Shown in pieces: positions 37,923 to 49,400 of a stretch of 62,151 nt of DNA. Source of the DNA: an uncultured Saprospiraceae bacterium (GTDB lineage: Bacteria > Bacteroidota > Bacteroidia > Chitinophagales > Saprospiraceae); assembly GCA_938022165.1 (NCBI GenBank), contig CALIEI010000054.1, positions 1 through 62,151 of the forward strand, written 5' to 3'. Under the pieces are notes generated by a model. The model searched no databases, was not told the origin of the DNA, and worked only from the letters and a program-made list of their open reading frames with translations. Numbering within the stretch: position 1 is the stretch's first letter; every line of letters begins with the position of its first letter. The translations under genes and the position numbers were made by a program.

Positions 37923-37987
37923 CTATGATTTATTTTGAATTTGATAATCTCAAGACCTAATAAATAGCCCTTGAAAGATCAAACTGC

Positions 37988-39547
37988 TTATGACAATTTA
38001 CCGCCGTCATGCTCGTCTTGCCACTTTTCAAGTGCTTCCCACTCACCACGTGCAGCCATACCAGCTTGTAAAGGCCATGATGCAGGATCATGCATTTTAA
38101 ATCTAGGTCCAGCTTCATCCAACAATCCTTTGATAACGCTAGGATCCGTATTTGATAATGCTACCCAAGTCTTGATACCACCTGCTTTAATGATCTCACC
38201 TATTTTTGGTCCTATTCCTTCGATCTTAGTCAAGTCATCTTCAGCAGTAGGATCAACAGCTGCTATTGGATTAACAGGAGCAACAGGCGTCTGAGATACA
38301 AATCCTGCCACTGGAGCAGCAGGCGTTTCAGTAACAGTTTCAGCTACTGCATCCACTGGATTTTTTAATTTTCCACCATCGTGCTCATCTTGCCACTTCT
38401 CAAGCGCATCCCATTCACCTCTTGCAGCCATACCAGCTTGTAAAGGCCATGATGCAGGATCATGCATTTTATATCTTGGGCCAGCTTCATTCAATAATCC
38501 CTTGATTACACTAGGATCTGTCTTTGCTAAGTCAGCAAAAGTCTTAATTCCTCCAGCCTTAATAAGCTCTGAAATTTTTGGTCCTATTCCTTCGATTTTA
38601 GTCAAATCGTCTTCTGCTACTGGTGCAGGAGGTGGAGTAGGAGTTGGTGTTACTTTCGCTACAGGCACTGGTATTGGAGTAACTGAAGACTTGTTACTTG
38701 CTTCCAATTGCTCGTGGTGTCTCAATAAGCTTTCATACTTGATCTGTAAGTCACTTCTTTCTGCCTCTGCCTTGCTAGCTGCTTTACGTGCTGCTTCTAA
38801 TTCTGCATCAGCATTAGGATTTACCTCAGGAGCTGCTGCTACCTGCGCTTTTAGCTTTGCGACTTCATCTTTAAGATTCTTATTCTCTGCGGCATGGTCT
38901 ATATCAGAGCTACTTAGATTTGCAGTAGCAGCCACTAATTTGTCATACTTTACTTTCAAAGTATTGCGCTCCAAGTTTGCTTCTTCAAATCTTGGCTTAT
39001 ATGATTCAGACCTTCTGATGTATTCGTCTTTTTCTGCCTTAGTTTCAGATACAACATTTCTAAGCTTCTCTATTTCAGAATCTCTGTTATGAAGAATATC
39101 CGTTAAACGAGCTACTTCCTTTTCGTTTTCATCATCTGATTCAACGACTACTTCGCCAGTTCCTTTCAAGCTAGTTATTTCGCTATTTAGCAAACCAAGT
39201 CTTTGGTTAAGTCCGTCTCTTTCAGTAGAAATAGATCTAAAGTCATTTTCTAACTTACTTGATTTGTTTCTAAGCGTAGCGATTTCACCTTTTTGCTTAT
39301 CGATCAACTTTTCAAAGTTTGACTTCTCTTTCATGAAGCTCAAATTAGACTTTTCAAGTTTGCCATACTTTTTGGCAAAACCAGTATTGCTTGATACTTC
39401 ATTTTCATACTTGTGTCTCCACTCATCTATCTTTGGAGATCTGAACAACCATCCTAGAATGAATGCGCCTACGGCAGTTAATGCTAACCAAAATACCCAA
39501 GAGCATAACATGGTCCAGAATGCGGATAAAACAATTATAGTAAACAT
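37988..39547 (-). CDS. Membrane-anchored coiled-coil protein with two helix-hairpin-helix modules
   Basis: 519 residues. An N-terminal membrane helix (residues 1-35, FWLALTAVGAFILGWLF) is followed by a long heptad-rich coiled coil (about 45-285), a Pro-rich linker (PTPTPPPAPVAEDD), then two near-identical modules at about 309-395 and 433-519, separated by an Ala/Pro linker. Each has a helix-hairpin-helix, DLTKIEGIGPKI, and a unique tail HDPASWPLQAGMAARGEW ending EKWQDEHDGGKL. Such HhH modules bind DNA or protein. The overlap in layout with envelope OmpA proteins (next gene, 34 bp upstream) suggests a cell-envelope scaffold; this is inference. Confidence 0.8.
   Translation of the reverse strand: MFTIIVLSAFWTMLCSWVFWLALTAVGAFILGWLFRSPKIDEWRHKYENEVSSNTGFAKKYGKLEKSNLSFMKEKSNFEKLIDKQKGEIATLRNKSSKLENDFRSISTERDGLNQRLGLLNSEITSLKGTGEVVVESDDENEKEVARLTDILHNRDSEIEKLRNVVSETKAEKDEYIRRSESYKPRFEEANLERNTLKVKYDKLVAATANLSSSDIDHAAENKNLKDEVAKLKAQVAAAPEVNPNADAELEAARKAASKAEAERSDLQIKYESLLRHHEQLEASNKSSVTPIPVPVAKVTPTPTPPPAPVAEDDLTKIEGIGPKISELIKAGGIKTFADLAKTDPSVIKGLLNEAGPRYKMHDPASWPLQAGMAARGEWDALEKWQDEHDGGKLKNPVDAVAETVTETPAAPVAGFVSQTPVAPVNPIAAVDPTAEDDLTKIEGIGPKIGEIIKAGGIKTWVALSNTDPSVIKGLLDEAGPRFKMHDPASWPLQAGMAARGEWEALEKWQDEHDGGKLS
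37999..38629 (-). repeat. Tandem gene-internal duplication (372-bp period)
   Basis: Two DNA segments (about 37999-38257 and 38371-38629) encode the two helix-hairpin-helix modules. Stretches such as CATACCAGCTTGTAAAGGCC are identical at 38059 and 38431, while third positions elsewhere differ, so the copy is old enough to have diverged slightly or is homogenised by recombination. Confidence 0.85.
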
Positions 39548-39581
39548 GATATATTTATTTTTTGTGTGTTTTTTAAAATGA

Positions 39582-40472
39582 TTAGTTAGTTACGATGATT
39601 TCAACTCTTCTATTCTTTGCTTTCCCTTCATCCGTATCGTTGGTAGCGAGTGGCTTAGTTGGCCCTTCACCTACAATAGAAGTAATAGCACTTTCACGTA
39701 CACCTTGGCGTACCATGTAGTCCTTGATTTCTGCTGCTCTCCTTTTACTCAGTCTAGTATTACCTCCTAGACTACCTACGTTGTCAGTATGTCCTGATAC
39801 TTCGATAGCGGCATCTGATACTTGGCTTACATAGTATTTTAGATCCGCAAAATAAGTTTTCAAAGCTTGATCCATGTTCACTTGGTTCGAACCAGTAGCA
39901 AAATAGATGCGGTAAGGTTCCGCCTTCAGTCGCTGTCCGATATCTGCTAGATCACTAGCTCCTCTAAAGTTGAAACTTACACCTTCTCTTAGTAGATTCT
40001 TTGGTGTGAATTTCAAGCTGTAGTCAGAAAGACCAGTTGTGATGATATTAGCAGCTGGAGCACCATTCGAAACAAGATTAGCCTTAATGGCTTCAGCACG
40101 CGCAACACCTAGGTTGTCGTAGGAGCCAGAATAGCTTTGGTTCTCATCCTCTTTGTAAAAACCAGTCAGCAAAAGTTGCCGATCGGTATTACCTTTGAGG
40201 TAAGTGCTGACTTGATTGAATGCAGTTTGCGTTTTAGCCGGCACATTTGGGTCCGCGCTAGTTATAGGGAAGGTAAAGTGGTTTGCCGATCCAGCATTAA
40301 ATCGACTGCCATCATTCACATTCCATACCATTTCCTCCTTCACGGGAGCAGCTGGGATTACTTCCTTAGGTTTTGCTTCTACTTTATTACAAGTAGGACA
40401 AGACAAAAAGTAAGATCCAGCCCCTATCCACGCCAATAAAAGGAGTAATAGTGGGTAGAAAAATTTGTGCAT
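39582..40472 (-). CDS. OmpA-family protein with two OmpA-like domains
   Basis: 296 residues. The N-terminal hydrophobic segment MHKFFYPLLLLLLAWIGAG is followed by SYFLSCPTCNK, so either a membrane anchor or a signal. Residues 50-165 form a divergent OmpA-like domain (LLLTGFYKEDENQ, LGVARAEAIKANLV), residues 180-296 a canonical one: YFATGSNQVNMDQA, EVSGHTDNVGSLGGNTRLSK and NRRVEIIVTN with the peptidoglycan-binding Asp and Arg. It probably links the membrane to peptidoglycan. The coiled-coil/HhH gene follows after 34 bp, and both end at the terminator 37890-37922. Confidence 0.87.
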   Translation of the reverse strand: MHKFFYPLLLLLLAWIGAGSYFLSCPTCNKVEAKPKEVIPAAPVKEEMVWNVNDGSRFNAGSANHFTFPITSADPNVPAKTQTAFNQVSTYLKGNTDRQLLLTGFYKEDENQSYSGSYDNLGVARAEAIKANLVSNGAPAANIITTGLSDYSLKFTPKNLLREGVSFNFRGASDLADIGQRLKAEPYRIYFATGSNQVNMDQALKTYFADLKYYVSQVSDAAIEVSGHTDNVGSLGGNTRLSKRRAAEIKDYMVRQGVRESAITSIVGEGPTKPLATNDTDEGKAKNRRVEIIVTN

Positions 40473-40668
40473 TGTTATTGCAGTTTTAAAAAATTATAGA
40501 ATAGTTTGAGAAGTGAGTTGGTTTTTCATTTCTCTTACATTATTTAGACATCCAAAAATAGGAAAAGATACGCTTAAATCATTGATAATGTTTGAGTATT
40601 GATAAAAGTTAAGCTATAATCATCGATACTTTTACTTGGTATTTTGAAGAAACGATAAATACACAGCC

Positions 40669-42291
40669 TCACTTCATTAATGGATCAGCGATCGAGCGAT
40701 CATTGGATAGCCTGGGTACTTTATTCTGACCACCCAATTTGCCTTGCGATTTCATATAATCTCTAAAAGCATTTTTCCGTAAGCTACTGATCTTAAGCGG
40801 GCGCAAGATTTGTCCTTTTATCAGATCACGATAATAAATATTTTGATTAATCATCTCATTATCAAGCGTCTGCGAGAAAGATTCTAAATCCTGAGGCGCT
40901 TTTGCAAATTCTATCAGCCACTCGTGATAGGGCAGCCCTTCTATAGGGTTTACCTGTGGCGCTACCGTAAATTCGACCACTTCTACTTGATGCTTAGCAC
41001 AGGCATCTACCATTGCCTTCTCTACTTCTTTGCCTATCACATGCTCGCCAAATGCAGAAATGAAATGCTTGATACGACCAGTCACGATTATTTTATAAGG
41101 ATCTAAGGATACAAATTCTACCGTGTCTCCAATGTTATATCCCCATAGCCCAGCATTCGAGTTCAATACGATCACATAATTCACGCCGAGCTCCACCTCC
41201 TTGATACTCATTCTTGATGCATCCACTTTCCCGAATTCAGCGGCAGGGATAAATTCAAAAAATATCCCTGAGTTCGTATTCAATAACAGTCCCTTTTCAT
41301 TTGTATCATCCTGGTAAGCAATGAATCCCTCTGAGGCCGGGTAGGTTTCCAAAGTAGGTATAGACTTTCCAACCAACTTTTCTAACACCTCCCGATAGGG
41401 CTCAAAGTTCACTCCGCCATAAACAAACATATTGAAGTTGGGAAACAATTCACTGATCGAAGCTGCTCCCGTTTTTTCGAGTAGCCGTTCATAATACATT
41501 TGTACCCAAGGTGGTATTCCACTTATCAGCCGCATATCTTGCTCCTTGGTCTCCTCCACGATCCGATCCAGTTTCGTCTCCCAGTCATCTATACAGTTGG
41601 TTTCATAGCTTGGCAGTTGATTACCACGCAGCCAGCTAGGGACCATATGATTTACTATGCCTGACAGACGCCCAGTCAATATTCCTGAAGTTTTACTTAG
41701 TTGTGGACTGCCTGACAAAAATATCATCTTACCATCCACCCAGTCACCTTTACCCGACTGCGCATAATAGTTGAACAATGCATTTCGAGCTGTCCCAAAA
41801 TGGTTCGGAATACTATCCTTAGTGAGCGGTATATATTTAACCCCCGAGGTTGTTCCCGAAGTCTTAGCCAGATACTTAGGCACCCCCGGCCACAACACAT
41901 CCTTGGCACCATCTCTCACCTGATCAAAATATTTTTTCAACTCCTCATAGTCTCTCACTGGCACGGCAGACTTAAAATCCACATACGACTTCACCTTTCC
42001 CAGTTGATGATCTTTACCGAATTGTGTGGCAGCTGCTTTCTGTATATTTTTATGGAGTATTTTATGCTGATCGGCCACTGCATTTTTTGCATTTCTCTGA
42101 ATCATTGCAGACACACGCTTCGCAATTGGTTTAAGCAAAAATGATTTTACAGCCATGGCATAAAGATAAAATTTTCCTTCTTCTAGTTCAGTATAATTTG
42201 GGTGGCGGACGGGCTTTCCGTTTGTATCTAGCACGCCTAGATCTGCTTCAGTATAGTCGTGCTTAGTCTTCGTTATGCACTCAGCCGTCAT
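40669..42291 (-). CDS. GH3 family acyl-acid-amido synthetase-like protein
   Basis: About 540 residues, soluble. GH3 enzymes are ANL-type adenylate-forming ligases; plant members join amino acids to auxin or jasmonate, bacterial substrates are mostly unknown. Signatures are ATQFGKDH near 90, the phosphate-binding loop YLAKTSGTTSGVKYIPLT near 145-162, ASEGFIAYQ near 330 and NIGDTVEFVSLDPYKIIVTGR near 395-415. Start uncertain: ATG 42291 follows AAGGAGTG, but homologues usually begin at the internal ATG 42156 (MAVKSFLLKPIAKRV), so the first 45 residues may not be translated. Confidence 0.85.
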   Translation of the reverse strand: MTAECITKTKHDYTEADLGVLDTNGKPVRHPNYTELEEGKFYLYAMAVKSFLLKPIAKRVSAMIQRNAKNAVADQHKILHKNIQKAAATQFGKDHQLGKVKSYVDFKSAVPVRDYEELKKYFDQVRDGAKDVLWPGVPKYLAKTSGTTSGVKYIPLTKDSIPNHFGTARNALFNYYAQSGKGDWVDGKMIFLSGSPQLSKTSGILTGRLSGIVNHMVPSWLRGNQLPSYETNCIDDWETKLDRIVEETKEQDMRLISGIPPWVQMYYERLLEKTGAASISELFPNFNMFVYGGVNFEPYREVLEKLVGKSIPTLETYPASEGFIAYQDDTNEKGLLLNTNSGIFFEFIPAAEFGKVDASRMSIKEVELGVNYVIVLNSNAGLWGYNIGDTVEFVSLDPYKIIVTGRIKHFISAFGEHVIGKEVEKAMVDACAKHQVEVVEFTVAPQVNPIEGLPYHEWLIEFAKAPQDLESFSQTLDNEMINQNIYYRDLIKGQILRPLKISSLRKNAFRDYMKSQGKLGGQNKVPRLSNDRSIADPLMK

Positions 42292-42369
42292 CACTCCTTA
42301 CTTCAGGCAGATCTATGCGCACTAGATATCACTGCTATCCCTGCCACAAAAAATGTTTGTTTAAAAGAA

Positions 42370-43230
42370 AAGTTCGTCGATGTTTTCAACCTTGCGTTAG
42401 TATACAAGTATTAAAATGCCTTTGCTAGTTTATGTCAACATGTTGGATTTATACACCAATAAAAAAATAAAAGTTAGTCCACGGCTCTAGCCGTGGATTC
42501 TATACGCGTGTATAGCTTAGCTATTGTTTAAAAGAATCTTTTCAAAAAAGTAAAATATAAGCATAGCATAAGAGCTATGTTTGATACGTGTACTGGATCT
42601 ATGACTGGAGCCATAGACCAACGAGGTATTTTATTTATATCATAAAAGGAATTGAAAAATATCTGCCGCAACGTGGCAAAATAAATTAGCCTAGGGTTGA
42701 AGCCCTAGGTCATCAGAAAGCAAGAAATTATAGCCCCAAAGCGCCTGCCCAACTCGTAGAGGTGGGGGCGTAATAAAAGCTGTATCACTTGCAGCTCTAA
42801 TTAAAAGGTAATTTTGAAAGACTTTAATAATTGATATTTTCACAAATACTTAATTTCCTCGACTTTTAATTTGTGTCCTAACGCAAGGTTGAAAACCTCG
42901 ACGATATAAAAAAAGAAAGAAAGATAGTCGATGTTTTCAACATCGATTCAATACACTCGTCTCAAAATTTGTATCCTAACGCAAGGTTTTTAACTACTAT
43001 TTATTGCGCTATACCGAAGGTATAAAAGCACAGCAAACGGAGTGCGCGAGAGGCTAGCGGTGGCAGCGGCATGGCCGACAATAAAAATAATTTTGATAAA
43101 ATAAATTGCTTACTAACAATAAATAAGCTGAATAGAAAAGCAAAATTCTAAGGCCATATAGCGAACGACGCGACTCCACCGAAGGTCGGAGAAGACCCCA
43201 AAACCACTTCATATTACATTTAATTGTTAT
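42370..43230. repeat. Palindrome-rich, REP-like island
   Basis: The 1.1-kb gap 42300-43415 holds no gene but at least six short palindromes: TCCACGGCTCTAGCCGTGGA (42478-42497), CTATACGCGTGTATAG (42500-42515), CCTAGGGTTGAAGCCCTAGG (42690-42709), TCGATGTTTTCAACATCGA (42928-42946), and TATACCGAAGGTATA (43010-43024). A longer sequence, GTCGATGTTTTCAACCTTGC at 42376, recurs inverted at 42878-42903 (CTAACGCAAGGTTGAAAACC) and partly at 42973. They look like REP elements; no REP-associated transposase gene is in the window. Confidence 0.7.
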
Positions 43231-43433
43231 GCAATAATTACCGCTTCTAGGGTAGTCAAATTAGAGAAATATTTAAGCTAAAGAAGCTATTTTTGTCTAC
43301 TCATATAGTACAATGAAGATTTCCACTTAAAAAAGAATCCCCTACGTTTCTTTTTTGCAATTGTATTTCCGTAAGCCGCAGCTTTTACATTAAACACAAA
43401 CATTCAATTCACCAGTTGAGTGTCTACTCACTT

Positions 43434-46400
43434 ATGGAAAAAACAATTATGAACAAGCCAACACGTTTTATTTATCTAGCCCTTTCATTCTTTTTACTTA
43501 CACACTCCTTGCAACTATTTGCAGATAATTTTGATTCGGCAACGAATGGTTTATCAGCACCTGCCACCCCAGCGAGTCCTATGGTAATGGATATTACGGT
43601 GTGCGATGGAGAGTCTACAGAAATAACACCGGTCGCAGGAATGGGCGCAGGAACTGGTGGAGGAACTTCTATTATTTTTTCTGAAACATTTGATACTGAT
43701 GGAGAAGGAGTAGCAGGCGCATGTACAGGTGCCGCAACGAGTACCTGTGCAACCAATGTAGCGCCTGCAAATGGTCAATGGTCCATTACGGGTGATGTTT
43801 CTGGATTTACGGCAACATCTGACTTTGCTATCACAAGTGGCGGGATGTTGGAGTTTCAAGATACCGATACTGAAGTGTGTTTTACCACTAGTATGATAGA
43901 TATATCTGCTTGTACCACATCTGATTTTATGGTAGGTATTTCGGAAGCAGGCACCATGGAATCAACAGACTACGTGGATGTAAATTTCATAGTTGATGGT
44001 GTGTCTAGTATGGTACCCAATTGGATGGGCCTTGGAGACGGGATGCATACTTTGATAGATGATTTTACGGCAACTACGGTGAGTCAAACGGGCATAGTTG
44101 GAAATACGCTGGTCATCGAAATCTGTGTAATGAATAACTCTGGTGCGGAATCTCATTTCTTAGATAACATCATGGTGGGTTGTGACGCCGCTGGTACGGG
44201 AGCGGTTACTTTCAAATACTACGATATGGATCCGGCTACAGGTGCGACTCCAATAGCTGGACCTACGACTGACCCATTTGATCCTATGACGGCAGCTGGT
44301 GAAATGGATATGATATGGGTGACTGCTTGTGAAGGGACGTGTGAAAGTGCAGCTAGCAAAGTAACTGTAATTGTAAATGAAATACCGATGGCACCAATGG
44401 CGATGGGGGGTACTTTTTGTGATGGAGATATGATCGCAGATGTAGTTCCTACTGGAGAAGCTGGAGCATTATTTTCATATTACAGTGATGCTGGATTGAT
44501 GACTTTGATTCAGACTGGAGCTACTTATACACCAATGGGAACTATTGGTGTAGAAACGATTTATATAACGCAAACGATTAATGGCTGCGAAAGCGATGCT
44601 GTTGAAGTCAACATAGAGGTCTTACCAACTCCAGCAGCTCCAACAGCGGAGAGTGTTACCTTTTGTCTTGGAGAACCTGTTGAAGACATTGAAGCAGTAG
44701 GAGAGCCAGGTGCTATATTTACATATTATAGCGATGCGGCATTGACTGCCTTAATCCAAACAGGGGCAAATTATACACCTATGGGTAACCCCGGAACAGA
44801 AACCGTTTTTGTAACACAAACAGTCGGCGGTTGCGAAAGTGCAGCTACACAAGTAGATATCACTATCGCTGGATTTGAAAATATCACAGTAGAACCAACA
44901 TGTAATGTCGATGTATTGGATTATTGTCTTGATATTACTTTTGATTTTGTAGGTCCTGGCCCATCAAACATGTATGAAGTAGTTGTCAACGGTATTTTGT
45001 TTGGCCCTTTTGCATACGGAACTACTGGTTCTGAAGCAATCACAATTTGTGATCCTGTTAATTTTATCGGAGATGAGCAAACAGGGCTTGCTGTTGAAGT
45101 AGCAGACTTGGATAGAGGTAATCTTACAGAAGGGATCACGCAAACTGGTGGAGGTGCTTCCAATCTTGAAGGTTGTATTGAAATATCTGCAGTATTGGCG
45201 GCACAGAATGCGGACAATAATGGAGACGGACTTGTCGATTTTTGTGATGAATTTATCACCTTGACCAATGGGGGTACTGCACCACTTGATATATCTGGGT
45301 ATACGATTTCTGATGCAGTGGCAGTGAGACATATCTTTACAACAGTTACATTGATAAACCCTGGTCAAACGATCACACTATTTAATAGTGATTTGAATCA
45401 AGTCGCTAATTGCGCTGGTTCTGGTATTTGGAATAATGGTGGCGATGACATTATATTAAATGATGCTATAGGAGGCCTGGTTGATATGGAGACATATGGA
45501 GGCAGTACTGCTGGTGTGCAAGAAGACTTTGAGGTGATTGGCTGCGGTCAAGGTATGACTACTGGTACAGGACCTTCTTCTTGTTTGCAGATCAACTCAG
45601 TGATGGCAAATCAAAATGCTGACAATGATGGCGATGGTGCGATTGATTTTTGCGATGAATTTATTACCATCACTAATCCTGGAAATATGCCATTAGATAT
45701 TTCAGGATATATGATTTCTGATGCAGCTACACTACGTCATATTTTTCCAACTACTACGATCTTAGCGCCAGGTCAGGTGTTGACCATTTTTAATAGTGAT
45801 TTGAGTGAAGTGGCCAACTGTGCTGGAGCAGGAGTCTGGAATAATGGGGGTGATGATATTATAATTGTTGATGCCCTTGGCGCACCAGTAGACAGCGAAA
45901 CTTATGGTGGCTCTCAATCAGGTGTTGAATTTGCTTTTGCTATAGATCCATGCCCAGTAGGAATGATTATGGACAACGGGGTTTGTTCTGGTCTTACAGA
46001 ATTTGATGAACCAAATTGTTGTCCTGAGATCGAAATTTCCTCATTCATGGCGATGAGTATATGTGCTGGTTCTTGTCCAGCTCCGGGCTCAGGCTTGATG
46101 GTAACGGGGGAATGTGGAAATATTCCTAGCGCTTCAGAAACAAAATGGTATTCAGATCCTGCTGGAATGTTTTTGGTTTTTGAGGGGGATGTTTTTGATC
46201 CTATCTCAGAAGGGGTGTTGGATAATTCTACGCCCGGCCAGTTTAAGTTTTATGCACAAGTGAGTTGTGATTTTTGTTTATCAGAACTTACTCCAGTGAC
46301 GGTAGATATTTTTGATTGTGATCCTCCAAATGATGCTTGTGGAGGATGCACATATATAGTTCAGCTTTATGATACTGGATTCAATGGTTGGGAAGGCGCT

Positions 46401-49400
46401 AGCTTTACCGTTTCTGTAAATGAAGGACCTGATGTAGAGTATAAGGTAACTGCATCTGATTGTGGATTCCTTTCATTTCCGATAGATATTATAGATGGCG
46501 GTACTATTGATTTTGCTTACTGGGAAGGAAGCAATAGTCAAGAAGATGCTTATAAGATCTTAGATGGATTAGGAAATGTAGTAGCCAGCGAAGGAATAGC
46601 TTTTACAGGAAATAATATTGTTGGATCTGTAGATAACAGAGTAGATGTAATATGCCCAATGTGTTGTACAGATGCGACAGAACCCTTTGAGTTTGTCTTT
46701 ACGGCAGGAACTGACGCCTTCGAAAAATCATGGGAAATCAGAGATAATAATGGTGTAAGAGTTGCATTTGCAAACGCTGGCACTTACAGTGGTTTGTTTA
46801 ATGGACAGTCGGATTCACAAACATTATTTTTAGACCCATGTGAAGAATATACTATCACAACTTTTGCGGCAAGAAATAATGGCTGGGAAGGTGGTACGTA
46901 TACTTTGCTTTCAAGTAATGCAGATCGTGGAGTGCAGGTTGCTCCAAATACCTATCAAGTGGCTGCGGGGCCAATGACTTTTACAGAGGAGCTATCCTCA
47001 ACTTTCACTTTACCATGTAGCATGGAGTGCCCGGATGAGGAAACTATCTTAGCAGATGACTTAGACAATTGCCTATTGAATGCACATACCGCTATGGAAA
47101 TAGAGGCTCCAATTTGTTATCCTAATAATTGTCATTTTTCTCCTGAGCCATCACTTACAGTATGTTATCCATCTGCGATAGGCGGTCTAGTAGAGGGGCC
47201 ATTAGGTACTACTTCGGCATCCTTGCCGGTAGGAAGTAATACCCTTATATATAAAGCTACCTATAGTGATGGACAAATTATAAAGTGTACTACTCAGGTT
47301 CATGTAATATCAGAAGTGAATCCGCAGTTGGCATGTAATGACTTTGTGATTTTACCCTTGATAGATGATAACGATGATTGTGAAACCGTAATTACTGCGG
47401 ACATGATATTGGAAGATCCAGATCCTTGTAATGCACAATACTTGATAGAGCTGACTGATCCAAATGGTAATGATCTTGGTAATGTTATCAGCAATGTAAA
47501 TGCAGGGCAAGTATTGGATTATTCTATAACCCAAATAGGAACAGGATTGTCTGCACTATGTGAAGGACAAATCTTAGTGGAAGACAAAGCAGCACCGAAT
47601 ATCTCATGTGTAGACTATGTGATTAATTGTAATCACCCAAATGCATTAGATGAAACGTATACTCACACGGAAACTTTTGAAGTAGATGCAGCGGAGCTGC
47701 CTGGAAACATTGCTGGAGGAACAGTTTCGAATCCTTCAGAGTTGATTTTGCCAATCCTAGATGTTGGCTGTGGCCCATTTGGCGAAATTATTCAGGATAT
47801 CAATGTAACAGTTGATATTGAGCATGATGATATTGAAGACCTTACTATCATATTAGTTGCGCCTGATGGAACAACGGTGACTTTATTAGAAAGAAGAACT
47901 TGCAATAATCAATTCAGTCGAAATATTGATGTGACATTTGACTCCGAAGCATCATCACCTGTTTTCTCTGGATGTAATCCTGGGATTCCTGGTTTGTCTG
48001 GCACATTCCAGCCTGCACAACCATTAAATATATTATATAATAGATTTTATAGTGATTTGGAAGGGGATTGGCAATTAATCGTAAGAGATGACGACGAACA
48101 AAATGTTGCTATAGGATTGGGAGAAGTATTAAGTGCAAGTATTGAACTTACTGCAGGTTTCCCATTTCCATACGCTGCTTCAGATTGTAATTTGACATCT
48201 GTGAATTTGATCAATGAAATATTTGTAGATACGAATTGCGATCAATCTGGGGGACTAGGTACGAACATAGTGCGTGTTTGGCAAGCAACGGATGCTGCAG
48301 GTAATGTATCAGAGTGTACACAAAATGTTGGACTTCGCGCTCCGAATATTAGTGATGTGACTATACCAGATGATATTGTATTGGCTTGCGGTGACGTACC
48401 AACTAGTCCTGATGAATTGAGTCTTGATGATAGCGGTATTCCGTTCTTTGAGTGTTTTGAAATAGAAGAAAGCGATTTAAATAATTGCGATATAATACTA
48501 ACATATGAAGATGAATTTTTTGAGTCTTGTGGAGATGGTTATAAGTTATTCCGTACTTGGAATATCTTAAACTGGTGTGCAGGTACAAGTATGGATGTTG
48601 TGCAAACCATTTTTGTATTGGATGAGATTGGGCCAGAGATTGCGCAGAGTAATATTATCATTAGCGCAGATGAGACATGTAGTGCTGATGTTGATTTAGT
48701 TGATTTGCAGATTACAGATGCTTGTTCAGCAATTGAAAATGTTACTGCTACATATCTTGTGGGAGCTAGTTTGCAGATAGTTGATCTTGGAGCTGGTGAA
48801 ATTATTGAAGGCTTGCTTTTAGGGAACACCACTGTAACTATAAGTGCTACTGATGAATGTGGCAATACAAGTGAGGAAGAGGTGATTATAGCAGTGGTTG
48901 ACAATGTGGTGCCGACCGCATCTTGTAATGATGGTCTTAATATTACCTTATCAAATGATGGCATCGGTGAATTAACTGCTGCTAACTTTGATGAAGGAAG
49001 CAATGATAATTGCAGCGATGTAAGCTTATTAATCCGAAGTCTGGGATGTGAAGGAGGCACCTTTTCTCAAACGGCTGAATTTTCTTGTTGTGATATAGGA
49101 ACTGTGATAGTAGAGTTGTTGGTGACGGATGCTGCTGGTAACACTAATATATGTTGGTCAGAAGTTTTAATCGAGGATGCTACTGCTCCTGTTATTTCCT
49201 GTGAGGCTGATCTGACAATAACTTGTGAAGATGAGGCAAACGCTGAAAGTTTATTTCAAGCTCCAGTAGCAACAGATAATTGTAATGTAGATATTGAGGC
49301 GAGTGAAATTGTTACGGTTGATTTGCCAAATTGTGGTCAGTTATTAACAAGAACTTGGACGGCAAGTGATGCATCTGATAAGTCAGATGATGCTACTTGC

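Noticed and set aside
42372-42905. Inverted repeats at 42376 and 42878 as ends of an insertion sequence
   Set aside because: The sequence between them has no transposase frame and contains several unrelated palindromes; a REP-like cluster fits better.
43472-43859. Minus-strand Cys-rich ORFs inside the type A giant gene
   Set aside because: They mirror the Gly/Thr/Cys-rich sense frame of a well-supported gene.
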